Part shown: piece after piece, positions 46,555-55,517 of the stretch
How positions within the stretch are numbered: position 1 is the stretch's first letter
Layout of the letters: each line of letters opens with the position of its first letter
Source: Streptomyces sp. NBC_01446
GTDB lineage: Bacteria > Actinomycetota > Actinomycetes > Streptomycetales > Streptomycetaceae
Direction: 5' to 3'
NCBI RefSeq assembly: GCF_026340095.1
Contig: NZ_JAPEPO010000001.1
Coordinates: 3,006,501-3,070,500 of the forward strand
Length of the DNA: 64,000 nucleotides
Notes under the pieces: generated by a model
What the model was told of the DNA's origin: nothing
Databases searched by the model: none
Seen by the model: only the letters and a program-made list of their open reading frames with translations
Translations under genes and position numbers: made by a program

Positions 46555-47109
46555 GTGCTCACTGTCGGTGACAAGTTCCCCCAGTTCGATCTGACTGCCT
46601 GTGTCTCCCTGGAGAAGGGCAAGGAGTTCGAGCAGATCGACCACAAGACCTACGAGGGCAAGTGGAAGATCGTCTTCGCGTGGCCCAAGGACTTCACCTT
46701 CGTGTGCCCGACCGAGATCGCCGCGTTCGGCAAGCTGAACGACGAGTTCGCCGACCGTGACGCCCAGATCCTCGGCTTCTCCGGCGACTCCGAGTTCGTG
46801 CACCACGCCTGGCGCAAGGACCACCCGGACCTGACCGACCTGCCCTTCCCGATGCTCGCCGACTCGAAGCATGAGCTCATGCGCGACCTCGGCATCGAGG
46901 GCGAGGACGGCTTCGCGCAGCGCGCCGTCTTCATCGTCGACCAGAACAACGAGATCCAGTTCACGATGGTGACCGCCGGTTCCGTGGGCCGTAACCCCAA
47001 GGAGGTCCTGCGGGTCCTCGACGCCCTGCAGACCGACGAGCTGTGCCCGTGCAACTGGACCAAGGGCGAGAACACCCTCGACCCGGTCGCGCTCCTGTCG
47101 GGCGAGTGA
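46555..47109 (+). CDS. ahpC: Alkyl hydroperoxide reductase subunit C (peroxiredoxin)
   Basis: A 184-residue typical 2-Cys peroxiredoxin. The peroxidatic Cys is in KDFTFVCPTEIAAF and the resolving Cys in TDELCPCNWTKGE. It reduces hydrogen peroxide and organic hydroperoxides. Start GTG 46555 follows AAGGAG by seven bases. In actinobacteria it is recycled by AhpD, encoded six bases downstream. Confidence 0.97.
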   Translation: MLTVGDKFPQFDLTACVSLEKGKEFEQIDHKTYEGKWKIVFAWPKDFTFVCPTEIAAFGKLNDEFADRDAQILGFSGDSEFVHHAWRKDHPDLTDLPFPMLADSKHELMRDLGIEGEDGFAQRAVFIVDQNNEIQFTMVTAGSVGRNPKEVLRVLDALQTDELCPCNWTKGENTLDPVALLSGE

Positions 47110-47115
47110 TCTGAC

Positions 47116-47646
47116 ATGGCTCTCGACGAACTCAAGTCCGCCGTCCCGGACTACGCCAAGGACCTGCGCCTGAACCTCGGCTCGGTCATCGGCAACTCCG
47201 ACCTGCCGCAGCAGCAGCTGTGGGGCACCGTGCTCGCCTGCGCAATCGCGTCCCGCTCCCCGCGCGTCCTGCGCGAGCTGGAGCCGGAGGCGAAGGCGAA
47301 CCTGTCGCCGGAGGCGTACACGGCCGCCAAGTCGGCCGCCGCCGTCATGGCGATGAACAACGTCTTCTACCGCACGCGCCACCTGCTCTCCGACCCGGAG
47401 TACGGGACGCTGCGCGCCGGCCTGCGGATGAACGTCATCGGCAACCCGGGGGTCGAGAAGGTCGACTTCGAGCTGTGGTCCCTCGCGGTCTCCGCGATCA
47501 ACGGCTGCGGCCAGTGCCTCGACTCGCACGAGCAGGTGCTGCGCAAGGCGGGCGTCGACCGCGAGACGATCCAGGAAGCGTTCAAGATCGCCGCGGTCGT
47601 CCAGGCCGTGGGCGTCACCCTGGACTCCGAGGATGTCCTGTCCTGA
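47116..47646 (+). CDS. ahpD: Alkyl hydroperoxidase AhpD
   Basis: A 176-residue all-helical CMD-family protein with the catalytic relay [10 protein letters not shown] (Cys-x-x-Cys, His) and an upstream glutamate. It reduces AhpC disulfides using a lipoamide-linked electron chain and also has weak peroxidase activity. It is co-transcribed with ahpC under OxyR control. Confidence 0.97.
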   Translation: MALDELKSAVPDYAKDLRLNLGSVIGNSDLPQQQLWGTVLACAIASRSPRVLRELEPEAKANLSPEAYTAAKSAAAVMAMNNVFYRTRHLLSDPEYGTLRAGLRMNVIGNPGVEKVDFELWSLAVSAINGCGQCLDSHEQVLRKAGVDRETIQEAFKIAAVVQAVGVTLDSEDVLS

Positions 47647-47670
47647 CGGACGGATCACCCCGGTATCCGC

Positions 47671-47725
47671 ACACGAGAACGCCGGGCGGGCTGAAGGAAA
47701 TTCAGCCCGCCCGGCGTTCTCGTGT
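47671..47725. terminator. 25-bp perfect hairpin between ahpD and the AI-2E permease
   Basis: A left arm at 47671-47695 and a right arm at 47701-47725 pair without mismatch around GGAAA. This is the longest perfect hairpin in the window. It separates convergent genes and can end transcription from either side. Confidence 0.93.
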
Positions 47726-47741
47726 GTCCGGACGAAAGGCC

Positions 47742-49142
47742 CTAGGTCTTCCCGGCCGTCGGATCGACGGGCGCCACGTCGATGATCGTCGCCCCGTGCG
47801 GCGAAGGCGCCTGCCGTAGCGCCGCCTCTCGCGAGTGCGCGCGCAGATAGCCGACGACCGTGTTCGTGACGGCCACGAGCGGCACCGCCACCACCGCACC
47901 GCCGATCCCGTTCACCAGGCCCCCGGCCGCGACGGAGAGCACCACCGCGAGCGGATGCACCCGCACGGCGCGGCCCAGGATGAACGGCTGGAGGATGTGG
48001 CCCTCGATCTGCTGCACGGCCAGTACCACCGCGAGCGTCATGACGGCCGTGAAGACGCCCTGGGTCACCAGGGCCACCACCACCGCGAGCGCCCCCGAAA
48101 TCACCGCGCCCACCAGCGGGATGAACGCGAACAGGAAGATGAAGACGGCGAGCGGCACCGCCATCGGGACGCCGAGGAAGAAGATGCCGAGCCCGATGAA
48201 GATCGCGTCGATCAGGGCGACTATCACCGTGCCGCGCACGTACGCGGTGAGCGTGCGCCACGCGCGGGGGCCCGCACCCGAGATGCCCGGACGGGCCTGC
48301 GCCGGGACGAGCCTGGTGGTCCACTCCCAGATGCGCCGGCCGTCGTAGAGCAGGAACAGCGTCGAGAACATCGTGAGCAGGATGCCGGTGAGGGCCTCGA
48401 CGATGACGGTCACGCCTTCGAGGCCGGCGGACGTGATCTGGTCGGTGTTGGCGCCGACCGCGTCGCGCAGGGACTTGGCGATGTCGTTGATCTGACTCTC
48501 GGTCACATGGAACGGGCTGTTGAGGAGCCATCTGCGCAGCTCGTCGATGCCGTCCTGGATCTGGTCCGAGAGGTTGTCGATGTTCTCCTGGACCTGCCAT
48601 ACGACGAACCAGCCGACGAGTCCCATGATGACGAAGCCGAGGATCGCGGTGAGTGCGGTGGCCAGGCCCCGCGGCACACCGTGCCTCCTCAGGCGGGCCA
48701 CGGTCGGCTGGAGGAGCGCGGTGATGAGCATCGCGGCGACGAACGCGTACACGACCAGCTGCACGGCGCTGATGACCTTCATCAGGACCCAGAGGGTGCC
48801 CGCGAGGACGAGCAGCCGCCAGCCGGCCTCGGCCGCGACCCGCATCCCCCACGGCACGGCCGCGACGGGGTCGGGCCGGGCCGCTATCGCGGGCGCGTAC
48901 GCGGGCGGCGGGGGTACGTGGTCGCCGCCGCCGTTCTCCGGCCGGGTGACGGGCACTTGGGACGCTTCGGCGGCCATGTGCGCGGGTGCCCGAGCGGCAT
49001 CAGAGGCGTGCGGGGCGGAGTCCTGGGCGGAGTCGTCCCCGCCGTCGTCACGCTCGGCCTCGGCGCGGCGTTCGTCCAACCGCTCCCCCATCCGGCTCAG
49101 CTCGTGGCCGAGCCGGCCGAGCCATCCTGGAACTCGCGACAT
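47742..49142 (-). CDS. AI-2E family transporter (PF01594)
   Basis: A 466-residue protein with about eight membrane helices. A ~90-residue hydrophilic Asp/Glu/Pro-rich N-terminus (GRLGHELSRMGERLDERRAE) is followed by the first hydrophobic pair. The family C-terminal motifs IGLGIFFLGVPMAVPLAVFI and QQIEGHILQPFILGRAVRVH are present. Members include antiporters and permeases of uncertain substrate; the AI-2 label is historical. ATG 49142 is chosen over upstream in-frame codons because conserved sequence begins there. Confidence 0.9.
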   Translation of the reverse strand: MSRVPGWLGRLGHELSRMGERLDERRAEAERDDGGDDSAQDSAPHASDAARAPAHMAAEASQVPVTRPENGGGDHVPPPPAYAPAIAARPDPVAAVPWGMRVAAEAGWRLLVLAGTLWVLMKVISAVQLVVYAFVAAMLITALLQPTVARLRRHGVPRGLATALTAILGFVIMGLVGWFVVWQVQENIDNLSDQIQDGIDELRRWLLNSPFHVTESQINDIAKSLRDAVGANTDQITSAGLEGVTVIVEALTGILLTMFSTLFLLYDGRRIWEWTTRLVPAQARPGISGAGPRAWRTLTAYVRGTVIVALIDAIFIGLGIFFLGVPMAVPLAVFIFLFAFIPLVGAVISGALAVVVALVTQGVFTAVMTLAVVLAVQQIEGHILQPFILGRAVRVHPLAVVLSVAAGGLVNGIGGAVVAVPLVAVTNTVVGYLRAHSREAALRQAPSPHGATIIDVAPVDPTAGKT

Positions 49143-49213
49143 GATCCGCCCTCTTCCCCCGTGCTCTCTCACCACTCCCCCGGGAGTCGTCGGCTCCGAC
49201 CGTACATGCCCGA

Positions 49214-49272
49214 AGCCCCTCACCGTAGGACGGCGAGGGGCTCAGGAAGGTTGACGGGCCCAGGGCCCGTCA
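49214..49272 (-). terminator. Two hairpins after the lytic transglycosylase-like gene
   Basis: Hairpin 49252-49272 is TGACGGGCC-CAG-GGCCCGTCA. Hairpin 49214-49242 pairs AGCCCCTC with GAGGGGCT and CCGT with ACGG around a three-base loop, with one A-C mismatch. Both lie just past the stop at 49290. Confidence 0.8.
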
Positions 49273-49289
49273 CGAAGCTGTACCCGCTT

Positions 49290-50003
49290 CTAGTACCAGT
49301 GGTTGGCCTGCCAGAAGGTCCAGGCCTCACACGGGCTGCCGTAGCGGCTGTCCATGTAGTTGAGGCCCCACTTGATCTGGGTGGCCGGGTTGGTCTGCCA
49401 GTCGGCGCCCGCGGTGGAGTACTTGGACGCGGGCAGCGCCTGGAAGAGACCGTAGGCACCGGAGGAGGCGTTGGTCGCCCGGTAGTTCCAGCTGGACTCG
49501 TGGTCCACGATGTTGCTGAAGCACTGGAACTGCCCGGCGGGCACCATCTGACGCGCCATCGCCTGGATCTGCGACGCCGAGTAAGAGGCCTGCGTGGCGA
49601 AGCTGGAGGCGTCGCGGGTGGCCGAGCGGCTGGCGACCTTCTTGGCCTCCGCGCGCTCCTTGGCCTCCTTCTCCGCCTTCTCCTTGGCGTCGGCGGCGGC
49701 CTTCTGCTTGGCGACGGCGTCCTCGGCGGCCTTCTTACGGGCTGCTTCCTCCGCCGACTTCTGAGCGGCGTTGTCCGCGGCGATGGCCTGCGTCTCCGCC
49801 TGCTGCGTCAGAGAGGCGGTCTGCACCTGGGCCTGCTGGCCCGCGGGTATGTCGGCGAGGAGGGTCGCGTCGCTCGCCGTGGCCTCAGCCTCGTTGGTGG
49901 AGGGCTGAGCGGTGCTGCCCGAGGCAACACCCACGACTGCGCCGACTGTGGTGACCGCGGTGGCCGAAGCCACTGCGAATCCCCGGACCGAAATCCGGCT
50001 CAC
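49290..50003 (-). CDS. Secreted lytic transglycosylase-like protein
   Basis: A 237-residue exported protein. The signal peptide ends near SGSTAQP, after GFAVASATAVTTVGAVVGVA. An Ala/Lys/Glu-rich coiled-coil stalk (about 65-135) follows. The C-terminal SLT/goose-lysozyme-like domain shows the catalytic Glu in VDHESSWNYRATN, then GAYGLFQALPASKY and IKWGLNYMDSRYGSPCEAW. It probably cleaves peptidoglycan during growth or germination. GTG 50003 is chosen because GGAAGGA precedes by six bases; ATG 50021 overlaps that site. Confidence 0.9.
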   Translation of the reverse strand: MSRISVRGFAVASATAVTTVGAVVGVASGSTAQPSTNEAEATASDATLLADIPAGQQAQVQTASLTQQAETQAIAADNAAQKSAEEAARKKAAEDAVAKQKAAADAKEKAEKEAKERAEAKKVASRSATRDASSFATQASYSASQIQAMARQMVPAGQFQCFSNIVDHESSWNYRATNASSGAYGLFQALPASKYSTAGADWQTNPATQIKWGLNYMDSRYGSPCEAWTFWQANHWY

Positions 50004-50342
50004 ACGGTTTCCTTCCAGCATCGCCCGCTGTAGGTGACCCTCGCGGACGCAATCGTGCCCCTGGCGCTGGCCTCCCAACTGCGGGGTCACGGGAGACACG
50101 GGCCCGGTGGGCAACTCCCGCTACGGGAGCGCCGCGTGGTGCTCGGGCGGCATACGACGGCCTCTGTGAAGTTCTGGTGTTCGTGGTGCTCTTCATGCTG
50201 TGGATGCACAAGTGTCGTATGCGGGGCCTGACAGGACTGAGACTCTGCCGGACGCGGTTGCCTCAAGGCAATTCTCATCCAAGTGGGAAAGCTCACACCT
50301 CGTTTGCCCCAGCGGTTTCACGGAAACAAGCGCACGGCACAA
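50004..50342 (-). promoter_or_regulatory. Long structured leader region of the transglycosylase-like gene
   Basis: A non-coding stretch of about 340 bp precedes this gene. It holds a CTCCCG/CGGGAG hairpin (about 50115-50128), a TTGCCT-CA-AGGCAA palindrome (50258-50271) and a GTTTC-ACG-GAAAC palindrome (50315-50327). Many Streptomyces cell-wall hydrolase genes have long regulated leaders, some with c-di-AMP riboswitches, but I could not recognise that motif here. Confidence 0.4.
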
Positions 50343-50380
50343 CGCCGCCCGGCTAAGCTCCTGCGCTTCGCCGGGCGGCG
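50343..50380 (-). terminator. Hairpin terminator after the PhoH gene
   Basis: An 11-bp perfect stem (CGCCGCCCGGC / GCCGGGCGGCG) with a 16-base loop, about 50 bp past the PhoH-family stop. Confidence 0.65.
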
Positions 50381-50430
50381 CCAACTACCGGGTAACCCCT
50401 ACAAGACGGGGCGCTTCACACGCTCTCTCC

Positions 50431-51750
50431 TCACAAGGGGCCGTCCTCCAGCATCTCGGTGACCAGGGCGGCGATCTGTGAACGCTCCGACCGCGTGAGT
50501 GTGACGTGCGCGAACAGCGGGTGTCCCTTCAGCTTTTCGACGACGGCGACCACGCCGTCGTACCGGCCGACCCGGAGGTTGTCGCGCTGCGCCACGTCGT
50601 GCGTGAGCACAACCCGTGAATTCGCCCCGATCCTCGACAGAACGGTCAAAAGGACGTTCCGTTCGAGGGATTGGGCCTCGTCCACGATCACGAACGCGTC
50701 GTGCAGGGAGCGGCCGCGGATGTGGGTCAGGGGCAGGACCTCCAGCATCCCCCGCGCGGTGACCTCCTCGATGACGGCCTTGCCGGCGACGGACCCGAGC
50801 GTGTCGAAGACCGCCTGCGCCCACGGCCCCATCTTCTCGGCCTCGGTGCCGGGCAGATAGCCGAGCTCCTGGCCGCCCACCGCGTACAGCGGACGGAAGA
50901 CCATCACCTTCTGGTGCTGGCGCCGTTCGAGCACCGCTTCGAGGCCAGCGCAGAGCGCGAGCGCCGACTTGCCGGTGCCGGCCCGGCCGCCCATCGACAG
51001 GATCCCGATGTCCGGGTCGAGGAGCAGATCGAGCGCGATGCGCTGCTCGGCGCTGCGTCCCTTGATGCCGAACGCCTCACGGTCGCCACGCACCAGACGG
51101 ACGTTGCCCTCGGCCGTGATCCTGCCGAGCGCCTTGCCGCGCTCGGACTGGATGGTGAGGCCGGTGTGGACGGGCAGCTCCGCCGCCTCCGGTACGTACA
51201 GGCTCTCCTCCTCGAAGAGGAGGTCCACCTGCTCACCGGAGAGCCGCAGCTCGGACATCCCGGTCCAGCCGGAGTCCGTGATGGCGAGCTCGGCGCGGTA
51301 CTCCTCGGCGAGCAGGCCGACCGACGACGCCTTGATGCGCAGCGGCAGGTCCTTGGAGACGACGGTGACGTCGTACCCCTCGGCCTGGAGGTTGCGGGCG
51401 ACGGCGAGGATGCGGGAGTCGTTGTCCCCCAGGCGGTAACCCGCCGGGAGAACGCCCGGATCCGAGTGGTTGAGCTCGACGCGCAGGGTCCCGCCCAGAT
51501 CACCGATGGGGATCGGGGCGTCCAGGCGTCCGTGGCGGATACGGAAGTCGTCGAGCAGGCGCAGGGCCTGCCGGGCGAAGTATCCGAGCTCCGGATGGTG
51601 CCGCTTGGCCTCCAGTTCCGTGACCACGACGATCGGGAGCACCACTTCGTGCTCGTCGAACCTGGTCAGGGCGTTCGGGTCGGCCAGCAGGACGCTGGTG
51701 TCGAGAACATAAGTGCGCCGGTCGGGCTGGCGCTTGTTGCTGGTCACCAC
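50431..51750 (-). CDS. PIN-PhoH family protein (PhoH2-type ATPase/ribonuclease)
   Basis: A 439-residue two-domain protein. The N-terminal PIN domain (about 10-150) has [15 protein letters not shown], the [15 protein letters not shown] segment and [12 protein letters not shown] acidic residues. The C-terminal PhoH ATPase (about 215-435) has Walker [16 protein letters not shown], Walker [14 protein letters not shown] and [11 protein letters not shown]. PhoH2 proteins act as sequence-specific RNA helicase/RNases in mycobacteria. No separate antitoxin gene is evident. The 320-bp gap upstream should contain its promoter. Confidence 0.94.
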   Translation of the reverse strand: MVTSNKRQPDRRTYVLDTSVLLADPNALTRFDEHEVVLPIVVVTELEAKRHHPELGYFARQALRLLDDFRIRHGRLDAPIPIGDLGGTLRVELNHSDPGVLPAGYRLGDNDSRILAVARNLQAEGYDVTVVSKDLPLRIKASSVGLLAEEYRAELAITDSGWTGMSELRLSGEQVDLLFEEESLYVPEAAELPVHTGLTIQSERGKALGRITAEGNVRLVRGDREAFGIKGRSAEQRIALDLLLDPDIGILSMGGRAGTGKSALALCAGLEAVLERRQHQKVMVFRPLYAVGGQELGYLPGTEAEKMGPWAQAVFDTLGSVAGKAVIEEVTARGMLEVLPLTHIRGRSLHDAFVIVDEAQSLERNVLLTVLSRIGANSRVVLTHDVAQRDNLRVGRYDGVVAVVEKLKGHPLFAHVTLTRSERSQIAALVTEMLEDGPL

Positions 51751-52070
51751 GGAAGGACGTACCCCCTCGGATGAGGTCGGGGAGCGACAGAGGGATCCCG
51801 GGCCGGGCGGGGCGGGTCGTACCCGCCGGTCGACGGCCGCGATGCGTGGGCCGTGGACCGGCCCCCAGCCTCTCCAGCGGAGCGCGTGCTCTCCGCGTGG
51901 TCGTCCTGGCGCAAAGGGCCTCCCGGGCGGACAGCCCCGTGCCGTCCGCTGAGACTCGACGTCCGTGAATCGGACATCGACCTGGAAGGCTTATTCCCTC
52001 GAACACGCGCGGCCATGCCACGGCATATGACGGCGCGCGTGTTAACTCCTGGTGACGTACGTCCCCGAGG
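51751..52070. other. 320-bp gap between uppS-like and PhoH genes
   Basis: No convincing gene. The left part carries the hairpin listed at 52002-52043; the rest is GC-rich sequence expected to include the PhoH promoter. Short open frames on both strands have no ribosome site or recognisable product. Confidence 0.55.
52002..52043 (-). terminator. Probable terminator after the cis-prenyltransferase gene
   Basis: A 10-bp outer stem (AACACGCGCG / CGCGCGTGTT) plus an inner ATGCC/GGCAT pairing, 28 bp beyond the stop at 52071. Confidence 0.65.
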
Positions 52071-52832
52071 TCAGCCGCCGTAACGCCGGTGACGGGCGGC
52101 GTAGTCGCGCAGGGCGCGCAGAAAGTCCACCTTGCGGAAGGCGGGCCAGAAAACTTCGCAGAAGTAGTACTCGGAATGGGCCGACTGCCACAGCATGAAT
52201 CCGGACAGGCGCTGCTCGCCGCTCGTGCGGATGACGAGGTCGGGGTCGGGCTGCCCGCTGGTGTAGAGGTGCTTCGAGATCTGGTCGATGTCGACGCTCT
52301 CGGCGATCTCCTCCAGGGCGGTGCCCTTGTCCGCGTGGTCCAGCAGCAGGGAGCGCACCGCGTCGGCGATCTCCTGGCGGCCGCCGTAGCCGACCGCGAC
52401 GTTCACGAGTATTCCCGTGTTGTCGGCGGTGGCCTGCTCGGCCTCCTTGAGGACGGTCTGGGTGCGGGCGGGGAGGAGGTCGAGGGTGCCGACGTGGTGG
52501 ACGCGCCAGCGGCCGTCGACGGCGAGGCTGCGGACGGTCTCCTCGATGATGCCGAGGAGCGGCCGCAGCTCCTCCTCGGGACGGTCGAAGTTGTCCGTCG
52601 ACAGCATCCAGAGGGTGACGACCTCGACGTCCGTCTCGGCACACCAGCCGAGGAACTCCTCGATCTTGTACGCGCCGGCCTGGTGGCCCTGCGCCGCAGT
52701 GCCACCGGAGGCCTTCGCCCAGCGCCTGTTCCCGTCGAGGATGACCCCGATGTGTTTGGGCACCTGATCGTGGTCGAGACGGCCTTCCACCCGGCGTGCG
52801 TAAAGTCCGTACACCAGGTCGCGCAGGTTCAC
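52071..52832 (-). CDS. cis-Prenyltransferase (isoprenyl diphosphate synthase, UppS family)
   Basis: A 253-residue enzyme with the pyrophosphate-binding HIGVILDGNRRWAKASG, the ALTLWMLSTDN-type WMLSTDNFDRP segment and the C-terminal PDLVIRTSGEQRLSGFMLWQ. The DGNRRWA variant (instead of DGNGRWA) resembles the short-chain, Z-farnesyl diphosphate-type actinobacterial enzyme rather than the main undecaprenyl/decaprenyl synthase. It therefore may make a short cis-prenyl precursor. Divergent from the aldo-keto reductase. Confidence 0.92.
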   Translation of the reverse strand: MNLRDLVYGLYARRVEGRLDHDQVPKHIGVILDGNRRWAKASGGTAAQGHQAGAYKIEEFLGWCAETDVEVVTLWMLSTDNFDRPEEELRPLLGIIEETVRSLAVDGRWRVHHVGTLDLLPARTQTVLKEAEQATADNTGILVNVAVGYGGRQEIADAVRSLLLDHADKGTALEEIAESVDIDQISKHLYTSGQPDPDLVIRTSGEQRLSGFMLWQSAHSEYYFCEVFWPAFRKVDFLRALRDYAARHRRYGG

Positions 52833-52965
52833 TGTCTTTCAGCCCCTCCGTGCAGACGGCAGTCCCCGAGGGCGAAAGCCTACCGCTGTGAGGCCTCGCC
52901 CTCACTGTGGGGTGTCTGTGCTCCGGCACTGTGGACTGTCGGTGCTCTGACGTAGCTTCGTACCC

Positions 52966-54006
52966 ATGAACGACACGTCTTCCTACCGCGCCGCCGGGGA
53001 CCGCTACGACTCGATGGAGTACCGGCGCACCGGCCGCAGCGGTCTCAAGCTGCCCGCGATCTCGCTCGGCCTGTGGCACAACTTCGGTGACGACCGCACC
53101 CTCGACTCGCAGCGGGAGATCCTCCGCCGCGCTTTTGACATCGGTGTCACCCACTTCGACCTGGCGAACAACTACGGGCCGCCCGCCGGCTCCGCCGAGC
53201 TGAACTTCGGCAAGATGTTCGCCCAGGACTTCGCCCCGTACCGGGACGAGCTGGTCATTTCGACCAAGGCGGGCTATCTCATGCACCCGGGCCCGTACGG
53301 GGAGTGGGGCAGCCGCAAGTACCTGCTGTCGTCCCTCGACGCGTCCCTGTCACGGATGGGCCTCGACTACGTCGACATCTTCTACTCCCACCGCTTCGAC
53401 CCGGACACCCCGCTCGAGGAGACGATGGGCGCGCTCGCGTCCGCCGTGCAGCAGGGCAAGGCGCTGTACGTGGGTGTGTCCTCCTACAACAGCGAGCAGA
53501 CCGCCGAGGCGGCGCGCCTGCTGAAGGAGATGGGTGTCCCGGCGCTCATCCACCAGCCCTCGTACTCGATGATCAACCGCTGGACCGAGGACGACGGCCT
53601 GCTCGACACGCTGGAGACGGCCGGGATGGGCTGCATCTCCTTCGTGCCGCTCGCGCAGGGCCTGCTGACGGACAAGTACCTGAAGGGCATCCCGGAGGGG
53701 TCGCGCGCCACGCAGGGCAAGTCCCTCGACCCGGGTCTCGCGGGCGACTCCGAGGTCATCCGCCGGCTGAACGGTCTGAACGACATCGCTCAGCGCCGCG
53801 GCCAGTCCCTGGCGCAGCTCGCGCTCAACTGGGTGCTGCGGGACGAGCGGATGACGTCGGCCCTGATCGGCGCCTCAAGCGTCCGGCAGCTCGAGGAGAA
53901 CGTGGCGGCGCTGGCGGGCCCGAAGCTCACCGACGAAGAGCTGTCCGAAATCGACTCGTTCGCGGTGTCGACCCCGGGCACGAACATCTGGGCCGGGCGG
54001 AGCTGA
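52966..54006 (+). CDS. Aldo/keto reductase (YghZ/Mgr, L-glyceraldehyde-3-phosphate reductase-like)
   Basis: A 346-residue AKR of the AKR14-like group. Catalytic tetrad: Asp and Tyr in THFDLANNYGPP, Lys in VISTKAGYLM, His in FYSHRFDPDTP. NADPH-site sequence LIGASSVRQLEENVAAL is present near the C-terminus. The YghZ group reduces L-glyceraldehyde-3-phosphate and methylglyoxal. An in-frame ATG at 53014 is a possible later start since the first ~16 residues are not conserved in type. Confidence 0.94.
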   Translation: MNDTSSYRAAGDRYDSMEYRRTGRSGLKLPAISLGLWHNFGDDRTLDSQREILRRAFDIGVTHFDLANNYGPPAGSAELNFGKMFAQDFAPYRDELVISTKAGYLMHPGPYGEWGSRKYLLSSLDASLSRMGLDYVDIFYSHRFDPDTPLEETMGALASAVQQGKALYVGVSSYNSEQTAEAARLLKEMGVPALIHQPSYSMINRWTEDDGLLDTLETAGMGCISFVPLAQGLLTDKYLKGIPEGSRATQGKSLDPGLAGDSEVIRRLNGLNDIAQRRGQSLAQLALNWVLRDERMTSALIGASSVRQLEENVAALAGPKLTDEELSEIDSFAVSTPGTNIWAGRS

Positions 54007-54055
54007 CCCCGCCCGTTCCGTTCCGCGGGCCGCGGCCCTCGCGCCAGGACTCCCC

Positions 54056-54574
54056 CTAGGCGCCGGGGGTACGCGGCCTGCGGAACCACGCACCCGAGCT
54101 CGCCTGACCGAGCAGGACGACCATGACGACCGCTCCGACCAGCGCGATGGGCCCGCCGATGTTGCCGCGCATCGTCGCGCTCAGGCCGAGCAGGATCTGC
54201 ACGCTCGCGATGACGATCGACGTGACGCGCAGCCCACGTCCCGCCCTCCCGTAGAAGCAGGCGAGGACCAGCAGCGCGACGCCGAAGATGTTCCCGCCGA
54301 ACGCGGCGCCGGCGCCCCGCGTCCCCTCCGTCACGCCGACCGCCACAGAGGCGAGCAGTGCGAGGCCGACCATCACGTACGTGGTCGTCCGGGCGGCGCG
54401 GAGCGAGGACGGCATGCTCAGGGGCGGCGCGAGGGCGAACTGCGGGTTCGTCCCGTACGGTCCGGGCGCGTTGGAGGGGCCGGGGATGTAGGGGACGGGA
54501 GCGCCGTGCTGACCCGGGCCTCCGTACGGACCGGGAGCGGTGGGCGGCGCCTGGCGCGGAAAGTCGTTCGGCAT
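54056..54574 (-). CDS. Small four-helix membrane protein with proline-rich N-terminus
   Basis: A 172-residue protein. The N-terminal ~55 residues are Pro/Gly-rich (PNDFPRQAPPTAPGPYGG). Four hydrophobic segments follow (TTTYVMVGLALLASVAVGV, NIFGVALLVLACFYG, VTSIVIASVQILLGL, GPIALVGAVVMVVLLG). I do not recognise the family. Similar Pro-rich small membrane proteins are frequent in Streptomyces. ATG 54574 is the first start giving this layout; the frame upstream belongs to the small RNA region. Confidence 0.75.
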   Translation of the reverse strand: MPNDFPRQAPPTAPGPYGGPGQHGAPVPYIPGPSNAPGPYGTNPQFALAPPLSMPSSLRAARTTTYVMVGLALLASVAVGVTEGTRGAGAAFGGNIFGVALLVLACFYGRAGRGLRVTSIVIASVQILLGLSATMRGNIGGPIALVGAVVMVVLLGQASSGAWFRRPRTPGA

Positions 54575-54634
54575 GCCGGGGACTCTAATCGCGGCGCCGT
54601 GACCCGGGGGGCGCACGCGCGGCCCGGTCGGAGA

Positions 54635-54730
54635 CAAAAAACGGGCCGGTCCGTGGGGGGGAGACGGACCGGCCCGAGGGGGGGTTTCCACCATAACCCT
54701 TCGTAAGTGATGGTGGGTCCATCGGCGCGC
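54635..54730 (-). ncRNA. C-rich-loop small RNA, candidate member of the 6C family
   Basis: On the minus strand a CCACCAT/ATGGTGG stem-loop (54688-54694 with 54710-54716) is followed by a run of seven C (54678-54684). A strong terminator hairpin comes next, CGGGCCGGTCCGT / ACGGACCGGCCCG (54642-54676), whose loop holds another seven C, and then six T. No protein gene lies upstream on this strand to use this U-tailed terminator, so a free-standing RNA is likely. TAGTTAT at 54738-54732 would suit a -10 box for a transcript of about 90-95 nt. The 6C/B11 sRNA of actinobacteria has two C-rich single-stranded elements and similar length. Confidence 0.65.
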
Positions 54731-54908
54731 CATAACTACTCTCCGAAGTCGCCCGACGACGGCTGGACGTCTGTTTCCGGCCGGTTCGGGCGGGGTTTCG
54801 CAATGGTTTTCCCGGCTTGTGGCCCACCCGCGGCGTCCCTCTCATGGGCTAGTCGGGTGACGAACGCGCGCTTGACCCCACAGCGGCCCGGAGGTTGGCT
54901 GCGCCCTC

Positions 54909-55244
54909 ATGGCGACCTTCACCGTTCCGGGACTCGCGGCCGAACTACCACTGGAAATCGCGGAGTCGGGACCGGCGCGGCGACGTGGCCTCCTCGGCCG
55001 GGACGGGGTGAGCGGCGCGCTCCTGCTGACGTCGTCGTCGAGTGTCCACACCCTGGGGATGCGCTTCGCCATAGATGTGGCGTATCTGGACCGGCGCGGC
55101 ACGGTGCTCGCCGTGCGGACGATGCGGCCGGGGCGGATCGGGCTCCCCCGGTTGCGCGCCCGGCGTGTCCTGGAGTCCGAGGCGGGGGCGATGGCGCGGT
55201 GGGGAGTGCGGCGGGGGGTGCGGGTGACGGTCCTGGGGTGGTGA
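54909..55244 (+). CDS. DUF192 family protein
   Basis: A 111-residue protein of the DUF192 fold: ARRRGLLGRDGVSGALLL, then VHTLGMRFAIDVAYLDRRG and the terminal RVLESEAGAMARWGV. Most relatives are exported beta-barrel proteins; this one has no signal peptide. Function unknown. GGAGG lies 13 bases before ATG 54909, a long spacing. Confidence 0.88.
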   Translation: MATFTVPGLAAELPLEIAESGPARRRGLLGRDGVSGALLLTSSSSVHTLGMRFAIDVAYLDRRGTVLAVRTMRPGRIGLPRLRARRVLESEAGAMARWGVRRGVRVTVLGW

Positions 55245-55517
55245 CGGCGTCTCGCGTCTCGCGTCTCGCGGGACGGTCCGCTGATCGCCGGCGATCCGGT
55301 GACCGTAGATGACGGAAAGGCACGCGGCACCGCGCAGCCCCCTCCACTGCACGGTACCGCCGCGCAGCTTTGCTCGCGCGAATTGCCTTGGTCTGAACCT
55401 ACGTGACGGTGACACGTGTAGCGAGCCATTGTCGATAACGATGCGGAATCGGTTGGACGGCGGACCTCCGGAAAAGACCCGGCGAACTCCTCCCGCTTGC
55501 ACACCAATTGCCGTGAA

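Noticed and set aside
50004..50342. c-di-AMP (ydaO) riboswitch upstream of the transglycosylase-like gene
   Set aside because: The gene type and long leader fit, but I could not find the conserved ydaO core sequence blocks, so only a structured leader is reported.
54574..54733. Extended N-terminus or His-rich leader peptide (MARRWTHHHLRR) upstream of the small membrane protein
   Set aside because: It coincides with the stem-loops of the candidate small RNA and is followed by a U-tailed terminator before the membrane-protein start. No his or other attenuated operon follows.
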